Source: Periplaneta americana (lineage: Eukaryota; Arthropoda; Insecta; Blattodea; Blattidae). From it: a stretch of 64,000 bases of DNA. The DNA is taken from positions 61,118,892 to 61,182,891 of the forward strand of contig NC_091119.1 of the NCBI RefSeq assembly GCF_040183065.1, in the 5' to 3' direction. The translations under genes and the position numbers were made by a program. This document shows positions 29,425 through 41,019 of this stretch, one piece after another (within the stretch, counting starts at the first letter, position 1; every line of letters starts with the position of its first letter). The notes under the pieces were generated by a model. The model was not told the origin of the DNA. It searched no databases and saw only the letters and a list, made by a program, of their open reading frames with translations.

Positions 29425-29744
29425 CGCCACTATGTGTAAGTTATATCATCATTTAAACTACCGGTATCTATTTATAATACTCCTAACTTCTGAGAGCTCA
29501 TTTTATGTTCCCATTTTGGTATATCAAGATAATCATGTTTAAAGAATTTTTAAATGCATTTAATAGTGAAGATTTGGTTTGTTTTGAAACAGTTCTGTCA
29601 CTAGCTCACAGTAAAATTTTACTTTTGTTTTGTTTTTTAATGTGAGCTTCACATTTTCATGGAAATTCTGTATAAACACTTAATGAAGTAGTACACAACT
29701 ATCTTAAGAGATAGGCTGTTTTAATTGATGCATTAAATATTTTT

Positions 29745-30168
29745 TTAATTGATTTATTGGAACAGATACAACTGTTGAGCCGTTTTTCAACATATTCCCC
29801 ATTGGAATTGAGACATTTGTCCTACCATGGGATCAACAGAGAGGTGCAAATGACTATTACACACTGGTTCTGATCCCAGATGCAGACTTTACAACACAGG
29901 GATACAAAAGTTGATCCCACGGTATGACATGTCTCATTTCCAGTGGAGAATCTGTTGAAAAATGGCTTAACAGTTTTTGTATCTGTTCCAATAAATTTTT
30001 TCTTGATTCTTGTAAATGACCCAAGGAAAACTTATTTTTTAACGGCCCTCATAATTGCGCTCGAGTGGCTAAAATTTATGTAAGTACTTAAGTACTTGTA
30101 TTGATATTATACATGGTGGAAGAAAGAAAACTCTTTTATCTGCCCTCATGAGAATGTTTGTTTGTTGT
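29745..30168. mobile_element. Second, decayed copy of the foldback element
   Basis: GGAATTGAGACATTTGTCCT near 29804 and the complementary GACATGTCTCATTTCCAG near 29925 form the centre. The right arm (TTATTTTTTAACGGCCCTCA, then ACATGGTGGAAGAAAG and TTATCTGCCCTCATGAGAAT) parallels 2960-3105 of the first copy. The left arm is shortened. Confidence 0.65.
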
Positions 30169-30174
30169 TGTTTT

Positions 30175-30425
30175 CTAATGCCAGGCGTTTGACAATAAAG
30201 TCATTTGACCTCTTGCACTCCAATATTTTTCAAAGATATTATCATGACCAGCCACTGAAGCACAGATTTTGAGGTGTTCTGAATCCATTTCTTGGTTTGA
30301 GTTGCACAATGGGCAGTTAGGGGACTGATATATTCCAATTCTATGCAGATGTTTGGCCAAACAATCATGGCCTGTTGCCAATCTAAATGCAGCTACAGAC
30401 GATTTTCGTGGTAAATCGGGAATTA
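30175..30425 (-). mobile_element. LINE 3' fragment, zinc-knuckle region (copy 1 of 3)
   Basis: The minus strand reads RLATGHDCLAKHLHRIGIYQ then CPLCNSNQEMDSEHLKIC, the CCHC motif after RNase H, and stops near 30175. Related copies are at 35700-37370 (split by a hAT) and 41020-41275. Confidence 0.75.
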
Positions 30426-30429
30426 ACTG

Positions 30430-30909
30430 TGGAATGTTTGTTTGTGAGTTCTAGGTAAGAGTTTCTGTTATGTGCCTTAGATGGTACTATGCACAATAAG
30501 ATTAAAAAAGAATGGGCCGGCGATAAGTGTCTAAGTTCCAGAAACAGAACAGTGCACATGCCGCCTCTTTGAAGCTCCAGTTCACAAGATGACACAATTA
30601 AACCATGTAAATGTGCTGTATTTTGTTATAATATATGTCATAAAATAAAACCAAGGGTTGATTCTAGCTGCAACAGGGCCTCTGAAGAGTGAAATAGCAA
30701 TAAAATTGATAAATACTAAATCTATTGAAACGGAGTACAAAATTTATCGAAACGAAGTTGAATGAGAAAGCTGTGTAATAAGCCGGATGGAAGTATGAGC
30801 CTTTGTAGAATAGGTAGCTTAAGCATGGGTCTGAACGAGACAGCATTGGTTGTAGGAAGTTCGAATCTCCGTTAGTCTTAATTTTTTACATTACAAATTT
30901 ACCATAAGT
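30430..30909. other. No clear feature; possible tRNA-like remnant at 30836-30890
   Basis: AAGTTCGAATCTCC at about 30858 resembles a B box and GAACGAGACAGCATTGG precedes it, as in a decayed SINE head. The rest is unrecognised. Confidence 0.25.
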
Positions 30910-30919
30910 TTACACAAGT

Positions 30920-31219
30920 GGCGGCCGGGTAGCTCAGTTGGTAGAGCAGCTGGCTATGGACTGGAAGGTCCAGGGTTCGATCCCAGGTGATGACAGGATT
31001 TTTTCTCGTTGCCAAACTTTCAGAACAGCCCCGAGGTTCACTCATCCTCCTATAAAATTGAGTACCGGGTCTTTCCCGGGGGTAAAAGGCGGTCAGAACA
31101 TGGTGCCGACCACACCACCTCATTCTAGTGCCAAGGTCATGGAAAGCATGGGGCTCTACCTCCATGCCCCCCCAAGTGCCTTCATGGCATGTTACGGGGA
31201 TACCTTTACCTTTTACCAC
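30920..31219 (+). mobile_element. tRNA-derived SINE, 300 bp, with target duplication
   Basis: The tRNA head has A box GGTAGCTCAGTTGGTAGAGC and B box GGGTTCGATCCC. The body contains CCGGGTCTTTCCCGGGGG, and the 3' end is GGGGATACCTTTACCTTTTA. A 10-bp duplication TTACACAAGT (30910-30919, 31220-31229) bounds it exactly. No other copy of this family is in the window. Confidence 0.9.
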
Positions 31220-31229
31220 TTACACAAGT

Positions 31230-31499
31230 ACCAAGTGGCGACATTTGCTGATTGATGTTTAGTAAATAGCACAACCCCTCCCTCGGGCAACACTCCTATT
31301 GTTAATAAAACCATCTGCATTTATATCTGATTTGTAGCTTTTAAAAATATGTTTAACTACAACATTAAAACATGATACCATTGTAAACATAGAATAGTGA
31401 TACTATTTACCATTCTTCAGTTCATATTGCAGTTTAACTTTCTCTATTTTTTGTTTACCTATATTCTTCACAGGGAGCATTGACATATCTGCAGTTGAA
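31230..31499. other. Intergenic, nothing recognised
   Basis: This is AT-rich sequence after the SINE target duplication, with no visible feature. Confidence 0.3.
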
Positions 31500-31660
31500 A
31501 TCCTGCCGGATAGTAGCATAAGCTAGATGGTCCACGACATGATCCATTTTCAAATGTTCTTTTGTTGCAGTTCGACGAGACTTTATACCATGCTCTCTAA
31601 AATGTCTCCTCATGGTTAGTGGGCAGCCGACCAGGTGGTTTGTGGACGAAATACTAGTTC
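31500..31660 (-). mobile_element. Possible DNA transposase N-terminal remnant
   Basis: The minus strand reads CPLTMRRHFREHGIKSRRTA then TKEHLKMDHVVDHLAYA, like the second helix-turn-helix of a Tc1/IS630-type transposase. No ends or catalytic region were found nearby, so this call is weak. Confidence 0.3.
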
Positions 31661-32742
31661 AACCACAGACATTTTTTGTTTATATATATTTTTTTTGCAT
31701 AATATTTATTTATTTATGTTTGATGTGCTTCTGATTTTTGAGGAATCAAACTATTAATTTTGTATACAGGACAAGTCATGCCTAATAATAGCCCACAAAT
31801 GATGGGCTATAATACATTTGCTAGACTTGTATAACCAAGTTTATTAATAAATTCCACTAACACTATCTCGTCAGTAAAAGATTAAATAATACAATAAAAA
31901 ATCAACTCTTCTGAGAAGCGAACTTACAACCTCTGGTTTCGAAATCAGAACTCTTACCAGGGGCGGCTTTCGAAGGGGGGCTGCGGAGCTGCAGCACCCC
32001 CAGATATTTGTGGCTCTTGTCTCGTTTTATGTTGTGAAATTCATTTATTATGCAGTCTCTATTTAGCGGTTCGAATTTTTTTAAATTTCGCTCTCATTGA
32101 CATGCACGCAATCGTTAATGAAGTCACTTCCTCCCCTGGTGCTGCCAGAGTGAAGCCAGAGACAAGGACGGATTGGTGAAGCCACTTCCTCCCCTGGAGC
32201 TGCCAGTCTCGTCTAGGATGCTTTGTGCGTTAGTTTTACCCCTGCCCCTGCTGCCCCTCGCTGTGAATCCAGAGTTTCCAGGCGCACAGTTTTAAATACA
32301 TTTTCTTTAACGTTGTGAGTATAACAAGTGCAACAATGTTTAATTCTGTACAATATTTACAGTCTATTCAGTTCAGAACCTTAACAATTCAGGAGAAATG
32401 TGAAATTAAGTGCCCATCAGTTGAATCTCATAATGGAAAGAGCCGTTAAACAAAATACAAAGGCTCGCGTATTTTTTGCAGATTTATCCAGTATCCCTGC
32501 TTTCTTCTCTCGATCTCCATAAAGTCTGTATTAGATTAATGTGTTTCAAAGACAATTCCATCAGCTGGGGCAACAAGATGGAGTTTTGAAATAAGAACAG
32601 TAAATGTTGTTCATGAGAAGAAGGAGCCATTGCTAGAATGTTTTCAAACCATAATGGAATCTGAAACATCTAACAACATCACAATAAATGAGGCAAGCGC
32701 CCTGGTGAGTGCTCTCGAAGATCCTGAATTCAATTTCTGGTT

Positions 32743-32846
32743 GTTTTTTTTTTTTTTTTTCATTTATTGATTTATCATGTAGATATATAATACAACAAAC
32801 TACAACATCGCCAGTTAGATTATTTCTAAGGTTCAAATCTGTCTAT
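32743..32846 (-). mobile_element. Short poly(A)-tailed retroposon fragment
   Basis: On the minus strand AATCAATAAATGAAA leads into an A run (18 T at 32743-32760 on the plus strand). A polyadenylation signal about 10 bp before an A tail is the mark of a retroposed transcript. The source is not recognised. Confidence 0.4.
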
Positions 32847-33043
32847 AAAAAAATTAAATTATGGTTTGACACTCGCAACTGCAGAGGTTATATCAGCGTC
32901 GCCAGTGTGCCGGAATGTTGTCCTGCAGGATTCTTTTAAATGCCAGTAAATCTACTGACATAAACCTGTTTCATTTAAACACACTTAAATGCCATCGACC
33001 TGGGCCGGGATCGAACCCGCAACCGACTATGCTACCGAGGCCG
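32847..33043 (-). mobile_element. tRNA-derived SINE inside the hAT element
   Basis: It is the same family as 14392-14620 in the opposite orientation: tail ATTAAATTATGGTTTG, body CTCGCAACTGCAGAGGTTAT and CAGTAAATCTACTGACAT, then the head GGGATCGAACCCGCAACC to GGCCGAC. The tRNA head lacks some bases in the anticodon region. Confidence 0.8.
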
Positions 33044-33774
33044 ACTCTGCATATCAAGCTTTGTTAATGCCATACAGACAGTACGGAACAGTGCACAGTT
33101 GAGCAGCGAGATCTGTGGAAATGAAAACCCTCAAAAACTCGTAAGGTCGAAGGGATTCAGACAAGAGTTGCTGCAGCCAAGCAAGTATGTGACCTCATTA
33201 TCACACAAGCTAACACCCGATTCCAGTTCATAGATCATCTGATATTATCTTCTCTTCTGTGTCCAGAAAAATTTGAATGCTACAAAAGCTCATTTCCTGA
33301 AAATGACCTAAATGTATGTGTGAAGCTTTCTCTAATGCTCGATAAAGACAAACTAAAAACGGAAGTCACTGTGTTGTATCAGAAACAAAATTCAGAAATA
33401 TCAGTGACGCAGTCAAGCTCTTGCAGTTTCTTCTATCTGAGAACTTGCAGGCCTCATTTTCAGAAATTGTGAAACTACTACGCATAGCTATCACCATACC
33501 AATGCCAACTTCCGAACCAGAACGTTGCTTTTCGTGTTTGAAGAGAGTGAAATCTTACCTTAGAAATACGATGAAAGAAGAGCATTAGCTATGTTTTCCA
33601 TTGTAAAGACTATGTTAAACGACATGTCGGATTTTAATAAGAAGATGATTAAAAAGTTTGCAACCTACAAGACAAGGCGCATGGAACTAATCTTTAAATA
33701 AAGTAAGTTGCATGGTTTATTTTTGTATGCAGCCCCCCTGAATTCAATACCCACGAGCCGCCACTGACTCTTAC

Positions 33775-35484
33775 TCCTATGCTACCCCACCCAGTAGCAC
33801 TGGAGGCATTGTAGACAGTTCACAATCAAAGAATCAACCGTAACAAACATCACAGCATTACCTTTGAATGCAGTGAGTGTACTCATGTCAACCTGACTTA
33901 AAAACTTTACATTTAAACTATCAAGTGTTGGCCCATTCTTTTTGAACCTAATTGTACATTGGCTGAGAAAAATGCCTAAGTTGACATTAAGATAACACAG
34001 AGCAAACACAAAATAATTGGACGCATCCATTTCCTACAGAAGAGAGTTAAGTTTCTGCTGTGATTGGAATGGGTTTTTCTCAATCCACTGTGCAACAGGA
34101 AGTATTTATGTTTCTCATGGACTTGGTAACTCTGCTTCACTAATCCAAAGAAGATTGGTAGAGGATTTTTCAGGCATTAAAGTTCCTAGTCATCAAAAAT
34201 GTGCAAAATCTCGTTAGAAAATTGAGTGAGATAAATGTGTAAAGCAAAAAATGTAGGAGAAATCATGTTTTGATATGGCACTTAGTATGGAACGTTTTTA
34301 GGTAAAGCTACAATGTATTTTACCTTTATATGCATTACAACATGAGTCTTCTAGATTCAAAACCCCGTAAGTGCAATTTTTACACATTTTCATGTTTTTA
34401 TACCATTTGAATCTGTATAATGAATTCTAACAACGGTATAAATATTGAAGTTGAAAGCCAACTCAATTGGCTGAAATAGAGCAACGAAAATTGAGTTTAG
34501 TTTCAAAATCCCCTATAGAACGTAAAACTTTCAAAATCCTTTATCAACAAAAGAGCGGTCACGTGCCAATATGGGGTCATGGATTCTGTTGCAGCTTAAA
34601 TACGGTTCTGTTGTGAAAACACAGTTGTGTTTTTCGTTACAAATCACAGTAAAACATAAGCGAATTTAGTGCACATGCTTCTCTTGTCCTACTGGATAGA
34701 TCCAGGAAGCTGGAAGAGAAATGGAATGCACCAAGAAATTTAGCCTTTTAACACAGCTTCCAAGTTTTTTTACGTACGGTTTTTTATGTACTATTATTGC
34801 AGTCAACAGGATAATTTTATTCTAGAACATTGCAAGTGTTTTACAGTAAAGACTACTCGTGTACAAAATTCAAACAGAGGATTAACATTTAAATACAACA
34901 TTCATTATTTGTATACATCTTCCCTAATTTCTGTATTTCGAAATTCCTTCTTGGTGGTTTAGGTTTGAAAAAAAGACAAGAGTTCAGGATGTTTAAAATC
35001 ATGTAATTTTAGGCCTATTTGATTAGAAGAATGCAACCCAGACACGTTTCAGAACTACAGCCAATTGGCATTTCAAATTTCAATGCTGTAAACGGTTTTT
35101 AGTTATAACTAAAACTCATGTCAATATCATACAAAATAGAAAAAATTTACTCTGAGACTGTTTATAACAATTGTAGGCTACTTGTGAAGGAGCTTAAGAT
35201 GATATCTTGCTAAACGTGTAAATTTTGTTTTTTCAACTGTACAGAAAATTTAGTTTATTTGATAATATGATGACAAAAAGTTGGATTCATTTTTGTTTAA
35301 ATTTTGTCCATAAAACATGTCACTAATTAATTTCTTTTATTTTTCTCACATACATTCCTTTGAATTTCAGTCTCTGCTATATTCTGAATCTTGAACCACA
35401 GTTAAGTTTCAAAACCCCCTATCTCACCAATTTAGGAACAAAACCCACTATGTATGCAATTTAAATGCCTATGTAACTCTTTTA

Positions 35485-35488
<4 letters not shown>
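33775..35488. other. Intergenic stretch, no recognised gene
   Basis: Frames at 33782-34030 (minus) and 34017-34217 (plus) lack family marks. Phrases such as TTCAAAACCCC recur at about 34360, 34500 and 35410, and a similar phrase is inverted at 44995, which hints at an unidentified old repeat. Nothing firmer is seen. Confidence 0.3.

Positions 35489-35528
<40 letters not shown>
35489..35528. repeat. (TA)n microsatellite
   Basis: About 20 uninterrupted TA units. Confidence 0.95.
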
Positions 35529-35531
<3 letters not shown>

Positions 35532-35699
35532 CAGATTCTTTTTCTAAAACTCATCTTGACACTTAATAATGTTCTTAAACCATATATACTGGATACAACC
35601 TGATTTTTTCATGGAAATATTTATTTTCCAATGACAGGTACTGAGATTTACATTTTTGACCTAAACACAACTTTAATATAAAAGAAATATAAAATAAAT

Positions 35700-37363
35700 A
35701 AAAAAGAATGCAAAAGGAGAAGAAAATGTCCTTCATTGTCTCATTAAGTTCCTCGCCTCTCAGTATCGGTCACTCTCTTTCACTTTGGTGAAAGCAAAAT
35801 AGGTGGTCCCTGTTCATATCTTCTTGTAGATCATACAAGGTACATTTTGGGTCTGGTAGTAAGCCGAAACTAGGCAGTCATGCCCAGGGCCACCGAGAAA
35901 GAGGGGCAAAGGGGGCAAGTCCATATGGGCCTGTGAGCAGTAAGGGCCCATCAGATTAAGTGAGTCTGATTACTTTTTATTATCATGAATAATTATTCGT
36001 AGATACATATGGGTACTATAACATTTTGTAAGAATATTTGTTACATAAATTTGACACATTAACTCAACAATAGTAGAATTAATACAAATTACCACTTCAT
36101 ATGTAAATATTTGACTTTTATATAATAGAACATCGGTTTCCTGCATTAAAGTTCACCGACATGACACTTGAGGGCCCCAGCATTTGCCTGAACTATGTTC
36201 CCGTCGCTTGTACCGAACATGTTCAATTATTTATTGGCTTGTCCTTTTTAACTACCCCCGCTTGCCCACTGCAATATGCTAGTGGATTCTCCCCCAAAGT
36301 CGCAGGATCACGTTTCCTTTTCATTACATTGTATGTTTCGTGTCGAAACTTTCGTTTTTTTGTTGTCATTTGTCTAGTAAATTCTGTTCATTAATGTTAC
36401 TGGTTGTAGTTTAACTGCACAATGGATAAGTACAGGCATAAGTCAAGAGCTGAGAAGCACAAGGAGAGACAGAAAAAACTGGAAGATTATTAATATGATT
36501 GCGTGAAAAATATTATGAAGACATTAACAAAGAGATCAATGATGAGTCGAAATATTTAAAATCAATTCATGCCTCTAATTTAGGGCCAACCCCACTGAAA
36601 CCTATGAATCTCCTAAATAGTCTGAGGGAATTAAAAATGGACAGTTTATTTCCAACTATTTGTATAGCCATTAGCATATTCTATACAATTCCTGTGACAG
36701 TTGCTGATTCTGAAAGATCCTTCAGCAAAATGTAGTCAGATAAACAATGTGTCAAGAACGACTGAGTAACCTCGGCCTCCTTAGTCTGGAGAGCAATCTT
36801 GCTAGGTCTTTAAATTTTGATGATATAATTGATGATTTTGCATCAATGAAGTCAAGGAGAGTTGTTTTTTGATGTTGGACTGCAGGTTAGAAATTACATG
36901 TGTTTAGGAATATAATATATTGTGCTAATGTGAAGTTTTGCTAAAGGTTTTCGATGTAATAAAAGTGTATATGTTTAGGTTCGTATCTGTGTATGGGGTT
37001 ATCTTTTATTTATTTTACAAATAACTATTATGATTAGAATAACTGGTAATTTATAATTGTTACTTTTTTCAACGGGATCCGAGTACAGTATTGCATAGGG
37101 GCCCATAAATTCTGTTGGCGGCCCTGGTCATGCCCAGTGCATAAGTGGAACTTTGCAACTGCTTCATTTCTTGGTCTATTTGGTATTTCTAAGACGTTCC
37201 TTTGCCACTGTTTCTCTTGTGTTCTGCTCTTAATATCTTGCTCATAAGCTTCTTGGATAACATTCTTGATGTTTAATTTAGCTGTAAAATATGATATTTG
37301 TTGTTTCATTGTTTGGGTTATCTGGGCGCCATTTTTTAGCCAATATGTCGGCCTGGTCATTTC

Positions 37364-37366
<3 letters not shown>
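35700..37366 (-). mobile_element. LINE 3' fragment split by a hAT (copy 2 of 3)
   Basis: The right part (37366-37135, minus) reads GNDQADILAKK (RNase H end), then NIKNVIQEAYEQDIKSRTQE and KFHLCTGHD, with a frame change after ILAKK. The left part (35876 downwards) continues CLVSAYYQTQNVPCMIY. Taking the hAT and one duplication copy away leaves a continuous frame at FHLCTGHD/CLVS, matching TGHDCLAKH in the copy at 30175. Stops follow further down. Confidence 0.82.
35885..37126 (+). mobile_element. hAT deletion derivative with perfect 8-bp duplication
   Basis: Ends CAGGGCCACCGAGAAAG and complement of CAGGGCCGCCAACAGAAT are flanked by GTCATGCC at 35877-35884 and 37127-37134. Inside, MDKYRHKSRAEKHKERQKKL (36423 on) is an N-terminal start. 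After a large internal deletion the C-terminal hAT region follows: MDSLFPTICIAISIFYTIPV, TVADSERSFSKM, then in shifted frames RLSNLGLLSLESNLARSLNF. This is the ZMYM1-like hAT pattern. The target was a LINE fragment on the minus strand. Confidence 0.92.
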
Positions 37367-37431
<65 letters not shown>

Positions 37432-37433
37432 TT
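37367..37433. repeat. (AT)n microsatellite, left of a LINE insertion
   Basis: About 30 AT units with one C near the right end, directly abutting the LINE fragment. Confidence 0.95.
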
Positions 37434-37699
37434 AAATCCAGACGTTTGAGATGGGCAGGGCATGTAGCACGTATGGGCGAATCCAGAAATGCATATAGAG
37501 TGTTAGTTGGGAGATCGGAGGGAAAAAGACCTTTAGGGAGGCCGAGACGTAGATGGGAGGATAATATTAAAATGGATTTGAGGGAGGTGGGGTATGATGA
37601 TAGAGACTGGATTAATCTTGCACAGGATAGGGACCGCTGGCGGGCTTATGTGAGGGCGGCAATGAACCTTCGGGTTCCTTAAAAGCCATTTGTAAGTAA

Positions 37700-37700
<1 letters not shown>
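37434..37700 (+). mobile_element. LINE 3' fragment with TAAG tail (copy 2 of 3), inside a (TA)n tract
   Basis: It encodes KSRRLRWAGHVARMGESRNA, YRVLVGRSEGKRPLGRPRRR and [20 protein letters not shown], ending MNLRVP, with no stop before the natural one. The tail is TTTGTAAGTAAG. (TA)n borders both sides, so it probably inserted into the microsatellite. Confidence 0.88.

Positions 37701-37734
<34 letters not shown>
37701..37734. repeat. (TA)n microsatellite, right of the LINE insertion
   Basis: About 17 TA units directly after the LINE tail. Confidence 0.95.
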
Positions 37735-37737
<3 letters not shown>

Positions 37738-38229
37738 AAGACCAGGTAACTTGATACCCTAAGGGTGAAACCTAACCATTTTTCCCCCATTACTACAAAT
37801 GCTAGTGGATTATGGTGATTTTCTAGTTTGAAGGTTGAATTTTCTTTTGCCAACTTCGTTTCGAATTTCGATACTGACAAATACTATAAATGGTAGTGAT
37901 TTTGTAACTGGTATGTTGGCAGCTGAGGCAAATATCGACAATATTTGCCGGTACTGGAGTTCCATGAAATTAAAATTGTACTAGATTTCTCAGCCGGTTA
38001 CTGGAAGATAGTGAAATTCGAACTTATTAATAATTAATTAATATTAGTATTAATATTAATACATAATAGTTATTTTATGTGTTGCGTTGTGGTTATAATT
38101 CAAGAATAGTCAGATAAGTACGAATAAATATAATATATTTGGGCGTGATAATGCACGTGGGTAATGGATAGAAATATTATTTCAAATTTTAATGAATTTC
38201 TTTCGTGTTTAGATTTTTATTACTATGTC

Positions 38230-40740
38230 AAAAAAATGAAATAGTGTTGCAGTGACTCCTCCAAGGAAGAAAATGTGTGGCATTCAGAGTACGCTTCAGA
38301 AATCTGTAGTTCACGTGTATAATGAGTTGAAGAAAGAAGATAATGAAGAAGGAATTATGCTAACGGAGACAGCAATTACAACCAGAATAGGAAAATTATT
38401 AGGAGTAAGTATTCTTAAGCATACATTTCAAAGTGGTATTCAGTTTTAGGAGTTTGCACTAATAATTTCATGATTGTGGTCAAACAAAACAAATTTTTAG
38501 GTTAGGCCTATATCATTAATCAAGTCAGTGATTTTCATATTGCCAAACTAAATACATTTAAGATACTGTAATACTGCAGTAAGTGATAGCTTAAATACAT
38601 TTACAAATTAGACGAACAAATAATCAAACAGCACGAAAGTAAATTTCCAGTTTTCTCTTTTGGTATTAAATTAACCGTTCAGATCACAATTTACATGCCA
38701 TATCGGCAGAAGAAAATACAAGTCATATTGTAATTATTAACTTGATATTGCAGCAAATATTACATGAATGTTGACCTGTTATGGTGCTTAAAAATAATTC
38801 AGTTTTATATAATAACTATATAACATACTCTATAAAGCATAGGAACGTTGACTCTGGCTGAATAATTTATTCATGACTGGTCTAAGTAATATTAAATATG
38901 GTGTTTCTTCAGAAAAGCTACCCCACCCAAAGTACTTGTTAAGATATAACACTCGAGAGGACGAGGACGCACTACTGGGAAACTAACAATTTCTCTTCGT
39001 CCTGGACCTCTCGCATGTTATATTGGTAATTAGTAACAAGTTTGAGGGAGGGACTACAACAATGCATTAGAATATACAGGTAAGTGTCAAAGGATTTTTG
39101 TGCTGAAAGTATTTGTGGCTGTGCACTAAAACCACGTGTTCATCACTATGTAAATATCACAGAAATCAATTAAACAAAATAAAATTATGCCTTCTTTGGT
39201 GTAGCTTTTCTGGAGAATTACCTAAATATTAGCCTACTTAAACCTATCGTAGACCCAACCTAACATGTTGATCATTTTCTATTCATATAGCTGTAGATGT
39301 TGGTATCATGCATGAATTTTATGATATAACAATTTTTAGAAGTATTATGTTATTGTTTGTTATTACAGCTTGGCTTAACTACAGCCACGAAAGTGATAAA
39401 TTCACATAAGGGGACCCCACTCGTGACACCAGGAAAACATAGACTACGTAAACATCCAGTGACTGATGCTGATGATTTTACGAAAGATGCAATTGCGAGA
39501 TTTATTTATGACAAGTTACATAAAGGTAGGGAAGTTACAGGAATTATTGTGTTGATTTATGCAATGTAATTCTGATATTAGTCATAGGCCTATGTATAAA
39601 AATATGGCATAATTTTCATTTACTGTTACAGGGGAAGTACTAACAGCAGCAAAAGTTCTGGAACATATGAATGATGATTATGAAACATATTTATTTAGAG
39701 TATCCTTATTATCGGTGAAAAAAATTTTGAAAGAGATTAAATTTCTATGGAGCAAAGGGGATCCTTATACACATGTATGAGAAAGTGATGTTATTCGTTT
39801 TTAAGAGAATATATAAGAAATGTGGAGCGTGAGAACCCTAAACCCGTAGTATTCTTGGATGAGACTTGGATTTTTATGAATGGTAAATTTCAATGTATTG
39901 TGAGACATTGAGTGATTGAATTTTTTACTAACAAATAGATTAACACTTATGTGGAATATGAAATTGCAATTAATATAGGCTACTAGTAATGAATTCAGGT
40001 GGGAACAACATGTTTTGCAATTAATAGTTTCATATTATAACTAGAGGTTAGTTATAAAATTCTTGAACGGTTTTCCTGTCTTTAAAATTTTTGTGTCTCT
40101 TAGAGTGTCAATGTGAATTGCTTTTCTCTCTCTGTTTTTTAAAGTAGGATCACCCACTTATTCATGAAATAAACCAGGTGAAGTTTCCAGTGACATGAAT
40201 GGTATTATTCATAGACCAACAAATGAGGGTGGAAGATTAGATGCCGGAACGAAAGGTGGATTTATACTCGGTAAGTTATATTGATTTATATTTTACATAA
40301 ATTTGGCAAGAGTAATTTTTTAAATCAGGGTATAAAAATATAAAAATTGGTGACTAAATAAAAACGTGGGAAAGCCTTTCACCAAAGAGGATCTCATGTC
40401 ATGTTATGTTATGTTTTATTTTCTTTATTTAAATGCTGTGAATTCATGTGACGTGATTATATGCCCAGGTATAATTTTTATTGCAGGTGCTGATTTAATT
40501 TTTTCATGCAATTGAAAGAAAAGTCAGGACTACCATAGTGCTATGAATAGCCCTGTAGTTGAGAAGTGGGTGCAAACACAATTGTTGACCTGAGAACATT
40601 AGGGCAATGCGTTATTGTCATGGATAGTGCTGCATATCATAGCAGACTTGTGAAAAATCAGCCAACAACAAAATGGAGGAAAGAACAGCTACTGGTGATT
40701 GCAACTGAATATAATAGATTTGTTGTACTAAATGATAAGA
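38230..40740 (+). pseudogene. Decayed intron-bearing DDE transposase (Tc1/IS630-like)
   Basis: Several coding blocks are separated by apparent GT-AG introns. Block 1 ends at 38404 (STLQKSVVHVYNELKKEDNE, TRIGKLLG, then GTAAGT). Block 2 is 39369-39525 (LGLTTATKVINSH, FTKDAIARFIYDKLHK). Block 3 starts at 39632 (EVLTAAKVLEHMNDDYETYL) and reaches VVFLDETWIFMNG, with the first catalytic Asp. Block 4 (about 40148-40270) reads MNGIIHRPTNEGGRLDAGTK. Block 5 (from about 40487) reaches VIVMDSAAYHSRLVKNQPTT, with the second catalytic Asp. Stops and frame changes occur from block 3 on, so it is inactive. It resembles the DDE_3-like insect transposases that carry introns. I found no convincing element ends. 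Confidence 0.72.
38930..39050. repeat. Palindromic (hairpin) element inside a transposase intron
   Basis: ACTTGTTAAGATATAACA then CGAGAGGACGAGGACG on the left is mirrored by CGTCCTGGACCTCTCGCATG and TAATTAGTAACAAGT on the right. The arms are about 45-50 bp with mismatches and a short loop. It lies between coding blocks 1 and 2 of the DDE relic. Confidence 0.65.
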
Positions 40741-40801
40741 GTTGATGGTGTGAAATCACCTTTTGATATTACATTGCAATATTAATTTCCATACTTTACA
40801 G

Positions 40802-40803
<2 letters not shown>

Positions 40804-40847
<44 letters not shown>

Positions 40848-40866
40848 TACTACTACTACTACTACT
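40804..40866. repeat. (ATT)n/(ACT)n microsatellite
   Basis: About 14 ATT units followed by 5-6 ACT units. Confidence 0.95.
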
Positions 40867-41019
40867 TATAGATGCTACTTTTTTCTTTCAGGTGAAATTG
40901 AATCTACATAAGAATCCTAAAACAACAGAGCCTTGCCAATTACTGTTCTGAAGCGGCCTTGTCTTATGTGTTGTGTCTATATACAATTAATTCTTTCAGT
41001 TTTTTTTCCCCTTTAATGT

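Larger units (their letters stand above)
31958..33766 (+). mobile_element. hAT element with perfect 8-bp duplication (1.8 kb)
   Basis: The ends CAGGGGCGGCTTTCG and complement of CAGTGGCGGCTCGTGG are flanked by ACTCTTAC at 31950-31957 and 33767-33774. The 3' part encodes the hAT C-terminal dimerisation region with frame changes: LCPEKFECYKSSFPENDLNV, KLSLMLDKDKLKTEVTVLYQ, then in another frame ITIPMPTSEPERCFSCLKRV and YLRNTMKEERLAMFSIV. This resembles ZMYM-type hAT transposases. A SINE and a poly(A)-tailed fragment lie inside at 32743-33043. The element itself landed in a tRNA-like sequence whose halves remain at about 31915-31957 and 33775-33800. Confidence 0.92.
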
